NCBI RefSeq assembly: GCF_937900395.1
Contig: NZ_CALCDX010000062.1
Span: forward strand, 1-54,154
Reading direction: 5' to 3'
Origin: an uncultured Caulobacter sp.
Lineage (GTDB): Bacteria > Pseudomonadota > Alphaproteobacteria > Caulobacterales > Caulobacteraceae
Length of the DNA stretch: 54,154 bases
The notes below the pieces were generated by a model. It searched no databases. It was not told the origin of the DNA and saw only the letters and a list, made by a program, of their open reading frames with translations. Made by a program: the position numbers and the translations under genes. Position 1 is the stretch's first letter; every line of letters begins with the position of its first letter. Shown piece after piece: positions 9,003-18,102 of this stretch.

Positions 9003-11660
9003 ATGAAGCCTAAGAAGCGACAACCGTTCGATTTCTCCGCGACGCCGACGGCTCCTCCCGTGGAAGAGAGCAGCGTCGCGCCCGAGCTTCCCGAATCGAC
9101 GTCGTTTTCCGATCCTGTGATCGAACCAGCCTCCGCCGAGCCGCTGACCCTGAACGACGATCTGGATGTTCCGCCGCCGACGACCGTGCGGTCGCGACGC
9201 CGACGGGAGGCCGAGCCCGAACAGCCCAAGAATTTCGCCGAACCGGAGCTGAAGCCCGCGCCGTCGCTGTCGGTCTCTCAGCCCTTGGCGCCGATCGCCG
9301 AGCCCGAGCGCGCCGCGCCCGCCAAGGCGGAGAAGCGCGACGCTGCGCTTGATCTTCGCCTGCCGCCGGGCTCCACGCCGGTGACGCTCGAGACCGAAGA
9401 TTCGCCGCGTCGCATGTCTGGCGCGCTGTTCTGGACCTTGGCCTCGGCGATCGCCGCCCTCTGGGCTTTGGCGCCGATCGCTTTTGCGTTCGGCTATGCT
9501 CGAGGCGTGCCGGCCTTTCAGGTCGAGGGTTTCGCCTTCACGGTCTTCGCCAGCCTGGCGATCGGCCCGGCTCTGATGACCTTGCTGGGCGCCTATCTGT
9601 TGCGGCAAGCGACGGGGATCTCCGACGAGTTGCGCCGGACGCGGACCGCGACGGACCGCATTGTAACGCCCGCCGCCCTGGCCGCCGTCGGCGCCTCCAG
9701 CGCCGTGGACGCCATGCGCCAAGGCGTCGATGAAGCCGCCGCCGCCGCCGAGCGCGCCCGCGAGCACATCATCTCCCTCCGCGAGGCCCTGGCCGAGGAG
9801 ACCGCGCGTCTCGCCGAGGCGGCCGCCGAGTCGGCCCGAATGGCCAATCAGCTCGCGCAGGGGCTCGGCCACGAACGCACGGCGATGGAGACTCTTTCGC
9901 AGTCGCTGGACGCGCGTTCCACGGCGGTGGTCGACGCCATCGGCAGCCAAGCCCGCATGGTCGCCGAGGCCTCCGATCTGGCGGAGACCCAGTTGCGCGA
10001 AGCCGAGGCGGCCCTGGCCGCTCGCGCCGCCGACCTCGCCGCCGCCGCGGCGGAAGCTTCCGACGCGGCGCGCGTCGGGGCCGAGGACCTGTCGCGTCAG
10101 GTCGCTCGCCTGGAGAGCGCCGGCTTGGGCGTCAGCGACCAGGTCGCGGCCGTCGAGAAGACCCTGGCCGCCCAGCGCGCCGCCCTGCTTGAAGTCAGCC
10201 AGGCCCTGCGCTCCGAGCAGGAGGATTTCGCCGCCGAGGCCGAGACCCGCACCGCGCAGCTCACCGAGTTTGTCGCCTATACCCGCGTGGGCGCCACCGA
10301 GCTCTCCGACCAAGCCGCGATGGGCGCGGAAATCCTGCGCGGGCTGATCAGCTCCGCCGCCGACCAGTTCCGCGAGATGGCCGACAGCGCCAAGGCGCGT
10401 CAGGACGCCCTGGCGGAAGAGACCAAGAAGACGCTCGAGATGATTGGCGACGTCGCCGAGAACCAGCGAACCTTGCTTGAGGAAGAGCTGAAGGCAGCGA
10501 TGGAGGCGATGGCCGACGCGGCCCTCAAGGCGGCTCAAGGCGTCGAAGCGCGGGTCGAGGCGGCTCGCAGCCGCGTCGACCAACTGAACGAGATCGCCTT
10601 CGCCGCCGGTCAGAAGGCCGATGCGGTCTTCGAGTCCCGGATGGAAGAGGCGCGCGACATCATCGAGCACTCGGCGCAGATGGTCGAACAGGCCGGCGCG
10701 CGGACGTCCCAGAAGCTGGCGGATTCGGTGCAAGCGGCGCGCGGCACGCTGGACGAACTGGAGGCGATGCTGTCGGAGATCGGCAAGCGCACCGCCGAAC
10801 TGCCGTCGGAAGCCCTGATGAAGGCCGCCGAGGTTCGCGTCTCGATCGAGCAGGGCGTCGAGCAGCTGATGAACGCCGTGCGGCGTACGGCCGACGAGAC
10901 CGCCGCCATCGATCAGGCGTTCCAGGAGCGCGTGCGCCGCAATTACGAGATGCTCAGCGAGGCGGCGGGCGCTGTCACCGCCGCGGGCGTGTCGACGGTC
11001 GCGGCCCGGGCGGCTTCGTCGTCAGCCGCCAAGGGCCGCGCCGCGCCTCCGCCGCCCCCAGCGGCCGCCAAGCCGTCCCAGCCCCAGCCTCTGCCGATGG
11101 CGGAATTCGATGACGAAGGAGACGCCCCGAACGATCGCCGCCGCCTGCGCCTGACGCCGACCGCGACGGACGAGGAGTTCCGATCGGTCTTCGAGAAAGC
11201 CAGCAGCCGTAAGGCCGCGCCCCCCGCCGACGACGGCGAAGGGCAGGGCGGCTGGAGCTGGCGCAACCTGCTGTCGGGCATCGAGAGCAGTTCGCCGGGC
11301 GACGCCGCCCTGGGCGAGAAGCTGGCGGCCGAGATCACGGCCATGGGCATCGATCCGCACGCCCTTCTGCCGCGTCCGCGCATCGACGAGATCGCCGCCG
11401 CCTTGCAGACGGGCGACGCCGGCGGCGCTCGCGAAGTGGTCAAGCGTTTAGCGCCGGCCGCCATTCGTCGCCTGGTTCGCCGCCTGTTCTCCGACTCGAC
11501 CCTCAAGGGCAACGCCGAGCGCTTCATCAAGCGCTATGCCGGGATGGTCGAGGAGGCAGCCGGGCAGGATCGCGAAGGCTTCCTGATGGCGGCGCTGTTG
11601 TCCTCGGACGCTGGGCGGGCCTATCTGCTGCTCGACGCCGCCAGCGGCGACCTCGGCTAA
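9003..11660 (+). CDS. tipN: Cell polarity / new-pole marker protein TipN
   Basis: An 885-residue protein with a distinctive layout. Residues 1-135 are a Pro/Glu-rich cytoplasmic segment; two membrane spans lie at about 141-164 and 174-200; residues 205 to about 680 form a very long Ala/Glu/Arg coiled coil. An Ala/Pro linker (PPPPPAAAKPSQPQPLP) follows, then a compact C-terminal domain of about 150 residues. This matches TipN of Caulobacter, which marks the new pole after division and orients flagellar placement and chromosome segregation. The neighbourhood (cys genes before, sugar transferase and hexuronate genes after) supports orthology. Alanine-rich coiled-coil composition makes database hits noisy, so size, two spans and context are the main evidence. 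Confidence 0.88.
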   Translation: MKPKKRQPFDFSATPTAPPVEESSVAPELPESTSFSDPVIEPASAEPLTLNDDLDVPPPTTVRSRRRREAEPEQPKNFAEPELKPAPSLSVSQPLAPIAEPERAAPAKAEKRDAALDLRLPPGSTPVTLETEDSPRRMSGALFWTLASAIAALWALAPIAFAFGYARGVPAFQVEGFAFTVFASLAIGPALMTLLGAYLLRQATGISDELRRTRTATDRIVTPAALAAVGASSAVDAMRQGVDEAAAAAERAREHIISLREALAEETARLAEAAAESARMANQLAQGLGHERTAMETLSQSLDARSTAVVDAIGSQARMVAEASDLAETQLREAEAALAARAADLAAAAAEASDAARVGAEDLSRQVARLESAGLGVSDQVAAVEKTLAAQRAALLEVSQALRSEQEDFAAEAETRTAQLTEFVAYTRVGATELSDQAAMGAEILRGLISSAADQFREMADSAKARQDALAEETKKTLEMIGDVAENQRTLLEEELKAAMEAMADAALKAAQGVEARVEAARSRVDQLNEIAFAAGQKADAVFESRMEEARDIIEHSAQMVEQAGARTSQKLADSVQAARGTLDELEAMLSEIGKRTAELPSEALMKAAEVRVSIEQGVEQLMNAVRRTADETAAIDQAFQERVRRNYEMLSEAAGAVTAAGVSTVAARAASSSAAKGRAAPPPPPAAAKPSQPQPLPMAEFDDEGDAPNDRRRLRLTPTATDEEFRSVFEKASSRKAAPPADDGEGQGGWSWRNLLSGIESSSPGDAALGEKLAAEITAMGIDPHALLPRPRIDEIAAALQTGDAGGAREVVKRLAPAAIRRLVRRLFSDSTLKGNAERFIKRYAGMVEEAAGQDREGFLMAALLSSDAGRAYLLLDAASGDLG

Positions 11661-11675
11661 TTTCGGACGTTCGAC

Positions 11676-12236
11676 TTGAAGCGCGCGTTTGACCTGCTGG
11701 CCTCGGCGGTCGGCCTGATCGTGCTGGGCGCGCCGATGCTGGCGCTATGGCTGCTGGTGCGGCTGACGTCGCCTGGTCCGGGCCTTTACTGGTCGCAGCG
11801 GGTGGGGAAGGGCTCGTCCCTGTTTCCGATGCCCAAGTTCCGCACCATGCGGATCGACACGCCCGAGGTCGCGACCCATCTGCTCGACGATCCCGATCGC
11901 TGGCTGACGCCGGTCGGGCCGTTGATGCGCAAGCTGAGCCTGGACGAGCTACCCCAGCTGTGGAGCGTGCTGGTCGGTCACATGAGCCTGGTTGGCCCGC
12001 GTCCGGCGCTGTTCAATCAGCACGACCTGATCGCGGCGCGCAGGGCGGCCGGCGTCGATGTCTTGCGGCCGGGGGTGACCGGCTGGGCGCAGATCAACGG
12101 CCGTGACGAGCTGGCCATTCCGGACAAGGTGGCGCTCGACGCCGAATACCTGCGCCGGCGCTCGTTCCTGTTCGACCTGAAGATCCTGGTCAGCACCGTC
12201 GTGCCGGTGCTGACCGCCAGAGGCGTCACCCGCTAG
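11676..12236 (+). CDS. Monotopic sugar-phosphate transferase (PglC/WbaP-core type)
   Basis: A 186-residue bacterial sugar transferase with one N-terminal re-entrant/membrane helix (LLASAVGLIVLGAPMLALWLLV). The core motifs are KFRTMR, the catalytic Asp-Glu pair in SLDELPQLWSVL, GHMSLVGPRPAL and GVTGWAQINGRDE. These enzymes move a phosphosugar from a UDP-sugar to undecaprenyl phosphate, the first step of a surface glycan; the specific sugar cannot be told. The start is TTG 15 bases after the tipN stop. The stop codon shares the palindrome CTAG with the stop of convergent uxuB, a 4-base overlap. Confidence 0.88.
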   Translation: MKRAFDLLASAVGLIVLGAPMLALWLLVRLTSPGPGLYWSQRVGKGSSLFPMPKFRTMRIDTPEVATHLLDDPDRWLTPVGPLMRKLSLDELPQLWSVLVGHMSLVGPRPALFNQHDLIAARRAAGVDVLRPGVTGWAQINGRDELAIPDKVALDAEYLRRRSFLFDLKILVSTVVPVLTARGVTR

Positions 12237-13681
12237 CCGAGGTCGGCGTAAGCCTTCTCGAGCGCCGCGACGAAGGTCGGGTTGCCCACGAGCGCCGCCG
12301 GGAAGACGGTGTCCAGCGCCAGGAAGGCCGCCACGTCGGTCTTGGCCTCCCCGGTCGCGGCGACGCCGAGCGCGGTCAGCGCCTCGGCCAGGGGATCGGT
12401 GATCGCTTCGCCGGCCTTGGCGCGCAGGGCCACGAACCGCATCCAGGCCGCCAGCGGGATCGCCAGGCGTTCGATCGAACGGCCGGCGTCCAGCGCCTCG
12501 GTCAGCGTGCCGAGGATGCGGAAGGGCAGTTTCTGCGAGCCGTCCCAGGCGATCTGCGACAAGTAATGGCGGATCTCGGGATTGCGGAAGCGCGCCAGGA
12601 TGGCCTCGGCGTACTGGGCCAGATCCAGGCCGCGAGGCGCGGTCAGGGTCGGAATGATGTCCTTGACCATCATGTCGCGCGCCAGGGCTTCCAGCACGGG
12701 ATCGCTGACCGCCTCGAACACCGTCTCGTGGCCGCGCAGGATGCCGGCATAGGCGAGGGTGGAGTGCACGCCGTTCAGCAGCCGCAGCTTGGCGCGTTCG
12801 AAGCCGCGGACGTCATCGGTCAGGATGACGCCAACGCTGGCGAGGTCCGGGGCGTCAGCCGGCAGAACATCCTCGACCACCCACTGGGTGAAGGCCTCGC
12901 GCTGGATCGGCCAGGCGTCCTCCAGGCCGGTCGCGGCGAGCACCCGGGCGCGCAAGGCGTCGTCCGTGGCCGGCGTGATGCTGTCGACCATCGTTCGCGG
13001 GAAGCTGCCCTCGCGCTCGATCCAGGCGGCGAGGTCGGCGTCCAGCTTGGCGGCGAACGCGACTACGGCCGCCTTCAGGCGCCAGCCGTTGTCGGCGAGG
13101 TTGTCGCAAGCGACCACGGCGTAGGGCGCCAGGCCCGCCGCGTGGCGTCGACGCAGGCCTTCGACGATGTAGCCAACGGCGCTCTTGGGCTCGCGGGGAT
13201 GGGCCAGGTCATGAACGATATCGGGGTGGCTCTCGTCGAGCCCGCCCTCCGCCGACAGGGTGTAGCCCTTCTCGGTCACGGTCAGGGTCACCATGCGGGT
13301 GGCCGGCGCGGCGAGCCGGGCGAAGACCGACGGCGGATCCTCCGGCGCGACCAGAACCTCTTGGATGGAGCCGATGATCCGGAAGGTCGTCTCTGCGTCC
13401 AGCTGGGCCAGGGTGTAGAGGCCGTCCTGAGGCTCCAGGGCGTCACGGACGCCAGGGCTCTTCAGCGAGACGGCGCAGATTCCCCAGCGCGAGTCCTTGG
13501 CCAGCAACTGGTCGAAATAGAAGGCCTGGTGGGCGCGGTGGAAGGCGCCCGGGCCAAAGTGAACGACGCCAATCTGAACCTTGTCGCGGTCATAGGCGGG
13601 CAAGGCGACGCCCGGGATCGCGCCGGGATAGCTGGTGGCGCTCAGACGCAGGGCGGAAGAGGTCTCGGAGGAAGCGGTCAA
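12233..13681 (-). CDS. uxuB: Mannitol dehydrogenase-family hexuronate reductase (fructuronate reductase)
   Basis: A 482-residue long-chain polyol dehydrogenase. It shows the NAD site segment VHFGPGAFHRAHQAFY, VSLKSPGVRDAL, CDNLADNG and the catalytic KLRLLNGVHSTLAYAG (Lys...Asn...His). The family reduces fructuronate to mannonate (UxuB), tagaturonate to altronate (UxaB) or related keto sugars. Sequence looks UxuB-like, but the partner gene 83 bases upstream is uxaA, which acts on altronate, and no uxuA is in the window, so the true substrate may include tagaturonate. Start TTG. Second gene of the uxaA-uxuB operon. Confidence 0.82.
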   Translation of the reverse strand: MTASSETSSALRLSATSYPGAIPGVALPAYDRDKVQIGVVHFGPGAFHRAHQAFYFDQLLAKDSRWGICAVSLKSPGVRDALEPQDGLYTLAQLDAETTFRIIGSIQEVLVAPEDPPSVFARLAAPATRMVTLTVTEKGYTLSAEGGLDESHPDIVHDLAHPREPKSAVGYIVEGLRRRHAAGLAPYAVVACDNLADNGWRLKAAVVAFAAKLDADLAAWIEREGSFPRTMVDSITPATDDALRARVLAATGLEDAWPIQREAFTQWVVEDVLPADAPDLASVGVILTDDVRGFERAKLRLLNGVHSTLAYAGILRGHETVFEAVSDPVLEALARDMMVKDIIPTLTAPRGLDLAQYAEAILARFRNPEIRHYLSQIAWDGSQKLPFRILGTLTEALDAGRSIERLAIPLAAWMRFVALRAKAGEAITDPLAEALTALGVAATGEAKTDVAAFLALDTVFPAALVGNPTFVAALEKAYADLG

Positions 13682-13764
13682 GGGAAGCGCCTAGAGATCG
13701 AAGGAACGTTCAGGCCGTCTACATGCTGTAGTCTGGCCTCGGTGACAATTGGCTTGACCAATTT

Positions 13765-15273
13765 CTAAAGGGTCACGCCGGACTTCCAGATGGCGATCTC
13801 GCGTTCGCCGTTCAGCTCGGCCTTGGTCGGCTTGCCGGAAGCGGTTTCGACCACGAGGTCCATCAGCGCGTTCGCGGCGTCGTCCATCGCAACGCCGGCC
13901 AAGACCTGGCCCGCGTCGAAATCGATCCACCCAGGCTTGCGCTGGGCGAGGCCCGAGTTCGAGGCGATCTTCAGGGTCGGGGCGGGGAAGCCGAGCGGGG
14001 TGCCGCGTCCCGTCGTGAACAGGATCACCGTGGCCCCCGCCGCCGTCAGGGCCGTCGACGAGACCGCGTCGTTTCCAGGCGCTTCGAGCAGGGTCAGGCC
14101 GTGCGGTCCGACCCGCTCGCCGTAGCGCAGCACCTCGACCAGCGGCGCGCGGCCGCCCTTCTGCACCGCGCCGAGGGACTTCTCCTCCAGCGTCGTGATG
14201 CCGCCGGCGATGTTGCCAGGCGAGGGGTTTTCATAGATCGGCTGATTGTTGTCGATGAAGTAGCGCTTGAAGTCGTCGATCACGCAGACGGCCTGGTCGA
14301 ACACCTCGCGGCTGGCGGCGCGGGACAGCAGCACGCCCTCCGCGCCGAACACCTCGGGGATTTCCGTGAGCACGGGCGTACCGCCGGCGTCGGCGACCTT
14401 GTCGGCGATGCGGCCGACCAGCGGATTGGCGGTGACGCCGGAGAAGCCGTCCGAGCCGCCGCATTTGAGGCCCACGACCAGCTCGGACACGGGGATCGGC
14501 TCGCGGCGATCGCGCTCGGCGATCTCGACGAGCGCCTCGACAGCGGCGAGGCCATCTTCGAGCTCGTCCTCGACCATCTGGGTGGTGAAGCTGCGCAGAC
14601 GGTCGCGATCGATCTCCGGCGCGCTCTCCAGCAGGGCCTTCAGCTGATTGTTCTCGCAGCCCAAACCCAGCAGCAGGACGCCGCCCGCGTTGGGGTGGCT
14701 GGCCAAGGCCGCGATCAGCTTGCGGGTGTGGGTCAGGTCATCGCCCAGCTGCGAGCAGCCGAACGGGTGGGGAAAGGCGAAGACGCCGTCGACGCGGCCG
14801 GCGAAGCGCTGGTTGGCCTTCTCGGCGATGCGGCGGGCGGTGTTGGCGACGCAGCCCACGGTGCACAGCACCCAGATCTCGTTGCGCGTGCCCGCCCGGC
14901 CGTTCTTGCGCCGATAGCCCTGGAAGGTGCGCGGCGTCGCCTTCTGCCGAGGTTCGGGCTGGGCGGGCGTCCAGGCGAAGTCCTCGACGCCCTCAAGGCG
15001 GGTGGCGACGTTGTGGACGTGGACGTGATCGCCCACGGCGATATCGACGACGGCGCGTCCGATCGGCCAGCCATACTTCAGCACGTCCTCGCCAGCCTGG
15101 GCGGCGCGGATGGCGATCTTGTGGCCCTTGGGGATGTCCGCGCGCGCAACGATGGCATGGCCATGGAAGTCCACGGCCTCGCCAAGCGCGATGTCACGCA
15201 GCGACGTAGCGACGTGGTCGCGCGGGTCGACCGGGTGGATCGATTCGCGTTGCGGCTGGAGCGCATCAGTCAT
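13765..15273 (-). CDS. uxaA: Altronate dehydratase
   Basis: A 502-residue enzyme of the UxaA/GarD family. The N-terminal SAF-like domain (to about residue 100) carries FHGHAIVARADIPKGHKIA and HVHNVAT. The large domain has RKNGRAGTRNEIWVLCTVGCVANTA, FPHPFGCSQLGDD, LGLGCENNQ and LKCGGSDGFSGVTANPLVG, with cysteines typical of the iron-dependent family. It dehydrates D-altronate to 2-keto-3-deoxygluconate. The ATG at 15273 gives the family N-terminus; the frame stays open for kilobases upstream only because of antisense codon bias. A TGACACCGGTTACCA operator lies 48 bases upstream. Confidence 0.93.
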   Translation of the reverse strand: MTDALQPQRESIHPVDPRDHVATSLRDIALGEAVDFHGHAIVARADIPKGHKIAIRAAQAGEDVLKYGWPIGRAVVDIAVGDHVHVHNVATRLEGVEDFAWTPAQPEPRQKATPRTFQGYRRKNGRAGTRNEIWVLCTVGCVANTARRIAEKANQRFAGRVDGVFAFPHPFGCSQLGDDLTHTRKLIAALASHPNAGGVLLLGLGCENNQLKALLESAPEIDRDRLRSFTTQMVEDELEDGLAAVEALVEIAERDRREPIPVSELVVGLKCGGSDGFSGVTANPLVGRIADKVADAGGTPVLTEIPEVFGAEGVLLSRAASREVFDQAVCVIDDFKRYFIDNNQPIYENPSPGNIAGGITTLEEKSLGAVQKGGRAPLVEVLRYGERVGPHGLTLLEAPGNDAVSSTALTAAGATVILFTTGRGTPLGFPAPTLKIASNSGLAQRKPGWIDFDAGQVLAGVAMDDAANALMDLVVETASGKPTKAELNGEREIAIWKSGVTL

Positions 15274-15320
15274 CGTGAAGTCTCGCCCTCGGGGCGGGGA
15301 TCGCCAAAAGAAAAGATCAG

Positions 15321-15340
15321 TGACATGGTAACCGGTGTCA
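15321..15340. promoter_or_regulatory. Hexuronate-type operator in the uxaA / lacI divergent region
   Basis: tgacatggtaaccggtgtca; read on the minus strand it contains TGACACCGGTTACCA, a near-palindrome centred on ACCGGT, as LacI-family operators are. The same 15-mer occurs before uxaC. On the minus strand TTGCCGC lies upstream at a spacing that would place the operator over the -10 of uxaA, fitting repression. Confidence 0.75.
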
Positions 15341-15432
15341 GATTGGCGGCAAGTCGATGTTTCGTCGTAGGTGGCGATCACCGTCTCGCTAGAGTATGAC
15401 AAGCCAAAATAAACAATGCCGCTGGGAACGCC

Positions 15433-16506
15433 GTGACTGCTTCGAATACGCCTTCCTCGAATCCGGAAGAAAGCGAGACCGGCGTCGAGGGCGGACGCCG
15501 CCGGGCGACGATCAACGATATCGCGCGTCTGGCCGGCGTTTCGAAGAAGACCGTCTCGCGCGTCATCAACCAGTCGCCGTTCGTTCGCGACGAGACGCGC
15601 GAGCGGATCGAGGCGGTCATCGCCGAGTGGGGCTATGCGCCCGATCCGCAGGCGAGGGGCTTGGCGTTCCGCCGATCGTTCCTGATCGGCATGATCTACG
15701 ACAACCCCAATCCGCAGTACGTCGTGAACATGCAGCTTGGCCTGCTGGACGGCTTGCGCGGGTCCGGCTTCGAGCTGGTGGTGCACCCTTGCGACCGCTC
15801 CAGTCCGACCTTCCTGGCCGATATTCGGGCCTTTGTGGAGCGCCAGAAGCTGTTCGGCGTGGTGCTGCCGCCGTCGGTCTCCGAGGACGATCGGGTCGCC
15901 AAGCTGCTCAACGAGATCGGCTGCGCCTACATTCGCATTGCCTCGGTCGAGCTGGACAAGCCCGAGCACATGATCGTTGGTCACGACCGGCTGGGCGGGG
16001 CCCAGGCCGCGCGGCACATCCTGTCGCTTGGGCACCGCCGGATCGCCTTCATCTCGGGTCCCGCCACCTTCCGCTCGTCGCACGAGCGGCGAGGGGGCTT
16101 CGAAGACGCCCTGGCCGAGGCGGGGCTGAAGCTGGCGCCGGAGGACATCGTCCAAGGCGGCTACACCTTCGAGTCCGGCGTGGCTTGCGGAGACATTCTT
16201 CTGGCGCGCAACCCGCGTCCGACCGCGATCTTCTGCGGCAACGACGAAATGGCAGCGGGCGTGCTGCAATCTGCCCGCAAGGCAGGTCTTTCGGTGCCGC
16301 AAGACGTCACCGTCGTCGGCTTTGACGACTTCCAGATCGCCCAGGCGGTGTGGCCGCCGCTGACCACGGTGCGCACGCCGACGCGCGAGATCGGCCGCAT
16401 GGCCGCCGAGAAGCTGCTCGGCGTCGAACGGCCTGAGCCGCGCGACCTTACGACAACGGAGCCAAGCTTGGTGGTGCGCGAGTCCTCGGGCCCGGTTCCG
16501 GCGTGA
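15433..16506 (+). CDS. LacI-family repressor of hexuronate genes
   Basis: A 357-residue LacI/GalR regulator. After a 25-residue polar leader comes the helix-turn-helix and hinge (ATINDIARLAGVSKKTVSRV, then NQSPFVRDETRERIEAVI), followed by a periplasmic-binding-protein-like effector domain with LSLGHRRIAFISGP, IFCGNDEMAAGVL and VTVVGFDDF. It starts with GTG. It sits between divergent uxaA-uxuB and uxaC-kduI-kduD, both preceded by the same palindrome, so it is very probably their local repressor. A LacI-type hexuronate regulator called HumR has been reported in Caulobacter and this is probably its equivalent; I leave the symbol blank because I cannot verify it. Confidence 0.9.
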   Translation: MTASNTPSSNPEESETGVEGGRRRATINDIARLAGVSKKTVSRVINQSPFVRDETRERIEAVIAEWGYAPDPQARGLAFRRSFLIGMIYDNPNPQYVVNMQLGLLDGLRGSGFELVVHPCDRSSPTFLADIRAFVERQKLFGVVLPPSVSEDDRVAKLLNEIGCAYIRIASVELDKPEHMIVGHDRLGGAQAARHILSLGHRRIAFISGPATFRSSHERRGGFEDALAEAGLKLAPEDIVQGGYTFESGVACGDILLARNPRPTAIFCGNDEMAAGVLQSARKAGLSVPQDVTVVGFDDFQIAQAVWPPLTTVRTPTREIGRMAAEKLLGVERPEPRDLTTTEPSLVVRESSGPVPA

Positions 16507-16540
16507 ATGCTCGCGGCCGCCTCCGGCTTGCATCGTGACA

Positions 16541-16555
16541 TGACACCGGTTACCA
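16541..16555. promoter_or_regulatory. Hexuronate-type operator upstream of uxaC
   Basis: TGACACCGGTTACCA, identical over 15 bases to the site before uxaA (opposite strand). It lies 59 bases before the uxaC start and 35 bases after the lacI stop, the right place to control the uxaC-kduI-kduD transcript. Confidence 0.75.
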
Positions 16556-16614
16556 AGCGGGCCGAAGCGGCTCGTCGCGAAGTCGCCGGTCAGATAGGGA
16601 GCAGACCTTAAGCC

Positions 16615-18078
16615 ATGCCCAGGCCTCTGAATTTCCATGATGACCGGCTGTTTCCGGCCGATCCGACCACCCGGTCCTACGCCCGCGGCCTGTACGGCCT
16701 GGTCAAGAACCTGCCGATCATCAGCCCGCACGGCCACACCGACCCCAGCTGGTTCGCGACCAACGCGCCGTTCCAGGACGCCACCGATCTGCTGCTGGCG
16801 CCGGACCACTACCTGTTCCGGATGCTCTACAGCCAGGGCATCCAGCTCGACGCGCTGAAGGTGCGCTCGAAGGCCGGCGTTCCCGACACCGACCCGCGCG
16901 AGGCCTGGCGCGTGTTCGCCAGCAACTTCCACCTGTTCCGGGGCACGCCCTCGTGGGTGTGGCTGAACCACGTGTTCAGCAAGGTGTTCGGCTTCACCGA
17001 GTTCCTCGAAGCCTCGAACTCGGACGCCTATTACGACCGCATCACCGAGGCGCTGGCGACCGAGGCCTACCGTCCGCGCGCCCTGTTCGATCGCTTCAAC
17101 ATCGAGACCCTGGCGACCACCGAAGGGCCGCACGAGAGTCTCGCGCACCACAAGGCGATCCGCGAGAGCGGGTGGGGCGGCCACGTCATCACCGCCTACC
17201 GCCCCGACGCGGTGATCGACTTCGAGGATGAGCGCTCGCCGCGCGCCTTCGAGCGCTTCGGCGAGGTGTCCGGCCAGGACGTCTATAGCTGGAAGTCCTA
17301 TCTCGAAGCCCACCGGCTGCGCCGCCAGGCCTTCATCGAGGCCGGCGCCACGTCGTCCGACCACGGCCACCCGACCGCCGCCACGGCCGACCTGAGCGAC
17401 GTCGAGGCCGAGGCGCTGTTTGCCGATCTGGTGAAGGGCAATGTGACGCCGGCGAAGGCCGAGCTGTTCCGCGCCCAGATGCTCACCGAGATGGCCAAGA
17501 TGAGCCTGGACGACGGGCTGGTCATGCAGATCCACCCCGGTTCGCACCGGAACCACAATGTCGGCCTTCTGAATTCGCACGGCCGCGACAAGGGCGCCGA
17601 CATCCCGATGCGCACCGAGTACGTGGATGCGCTGAAGCCGCTGCTGACCCGCCTGGGCAACGATCCGCGCCTGTCGATCATCCTGTTCACGCTGGACGAG
17701 ACGACCTACAGCCGCGAACTGGCCCCGCTGGCCGGCCACTATCCGGTGCTGAAGCTGGGCCCGTCCTGGTGGTTCCACGACAGCCCGGAAGGCATGATGC
17801 GCTTCCGCGAGCAGGTCACCGAGACCGCCGGCTTCTACAACACCGTCGGCTTCAACGACGACACCCGCGCCTTCCTGTCGATCCCAGCCCGTCACGACGT
17901 GGCCCGCCGCGTCGACAGCGCCTTCCTGGCCCGCATGGTCGCCGAGCACCGGATGGACCTGGTCGAGGCCGAGGAGCTGATCGTCGATCTGACGTACAAC
18001 CTGCCTAAGAAGGCCTACAAACTCGACCAGCGTCCGGACTGGGCCCGTCCCGCCGCGCTGCGCGCCGCCGCCGAATAG
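16615..18078 (+). CDS. uxaC: Uronate isomerase
   Basis: A 487-residue glucuronate/galacturonate isomerase of the amidohydrolase superfamily. The N-terminal metal motif is SPHGHTDPSWF; further family blocks are WVWLNHVFSKVFG, ATTEGPHESLAHH, MQIHPGSHRNHN, LGPSWWFHDSPEGM and FNDDTRAFLSIPARHDVARR. It converts D-glucuronate to D-fructuronate and D-galacturonate to D-tagaturonate, the entry step of the pathway. Expected length is 470-490. It is the first gene of a run with kduI (24 bases on) and kduD. Confidence 0.97.
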   Translation: MPRPLNFHDDRLFPADPTTRSYARGLYGLVKNLPIISPHGHTDPSWFATNAPFQDATDLLLAPDHYLFRMLYSQGIQLDALKVRSKAGVPDTDPREAWRVFASNFHLFRGTPSWVWLNHVFSKVFGFTEFLEASNSDAYYDRITEALATEAYRPRALFDRFNIETLATTEGPHESLAHHKAIRESGWGGHVITAYRPDAVIDFEDERSPRAFERFGEVSGQDVYSWKSYLEAHRLRRQAFIEAGATSSDHGHPTAATADLSDVEAEALFADLVKGNVTPAKAELFRAQMLTEMAKMSLDDGLVMQIHPGSHRNHNVGLLNSHGRDKGADIPMRTEYVDALKPLLTRLGNDPRLSIILFTLDETTYSRELAPLAGHYPVLKLGPSWWFHDSPEGMMRFREQVTETAGFYNTVGFNDDTRAFLSIPARHDVARRVDSAFLARMVAEHRMDLVEAEELIVDLTYNLPKKAYKLDQRPDWARPAALRAAAE

Positions 18079-18102
18079 AACACCCTTTCCGGAGACTCCC
18101 CG

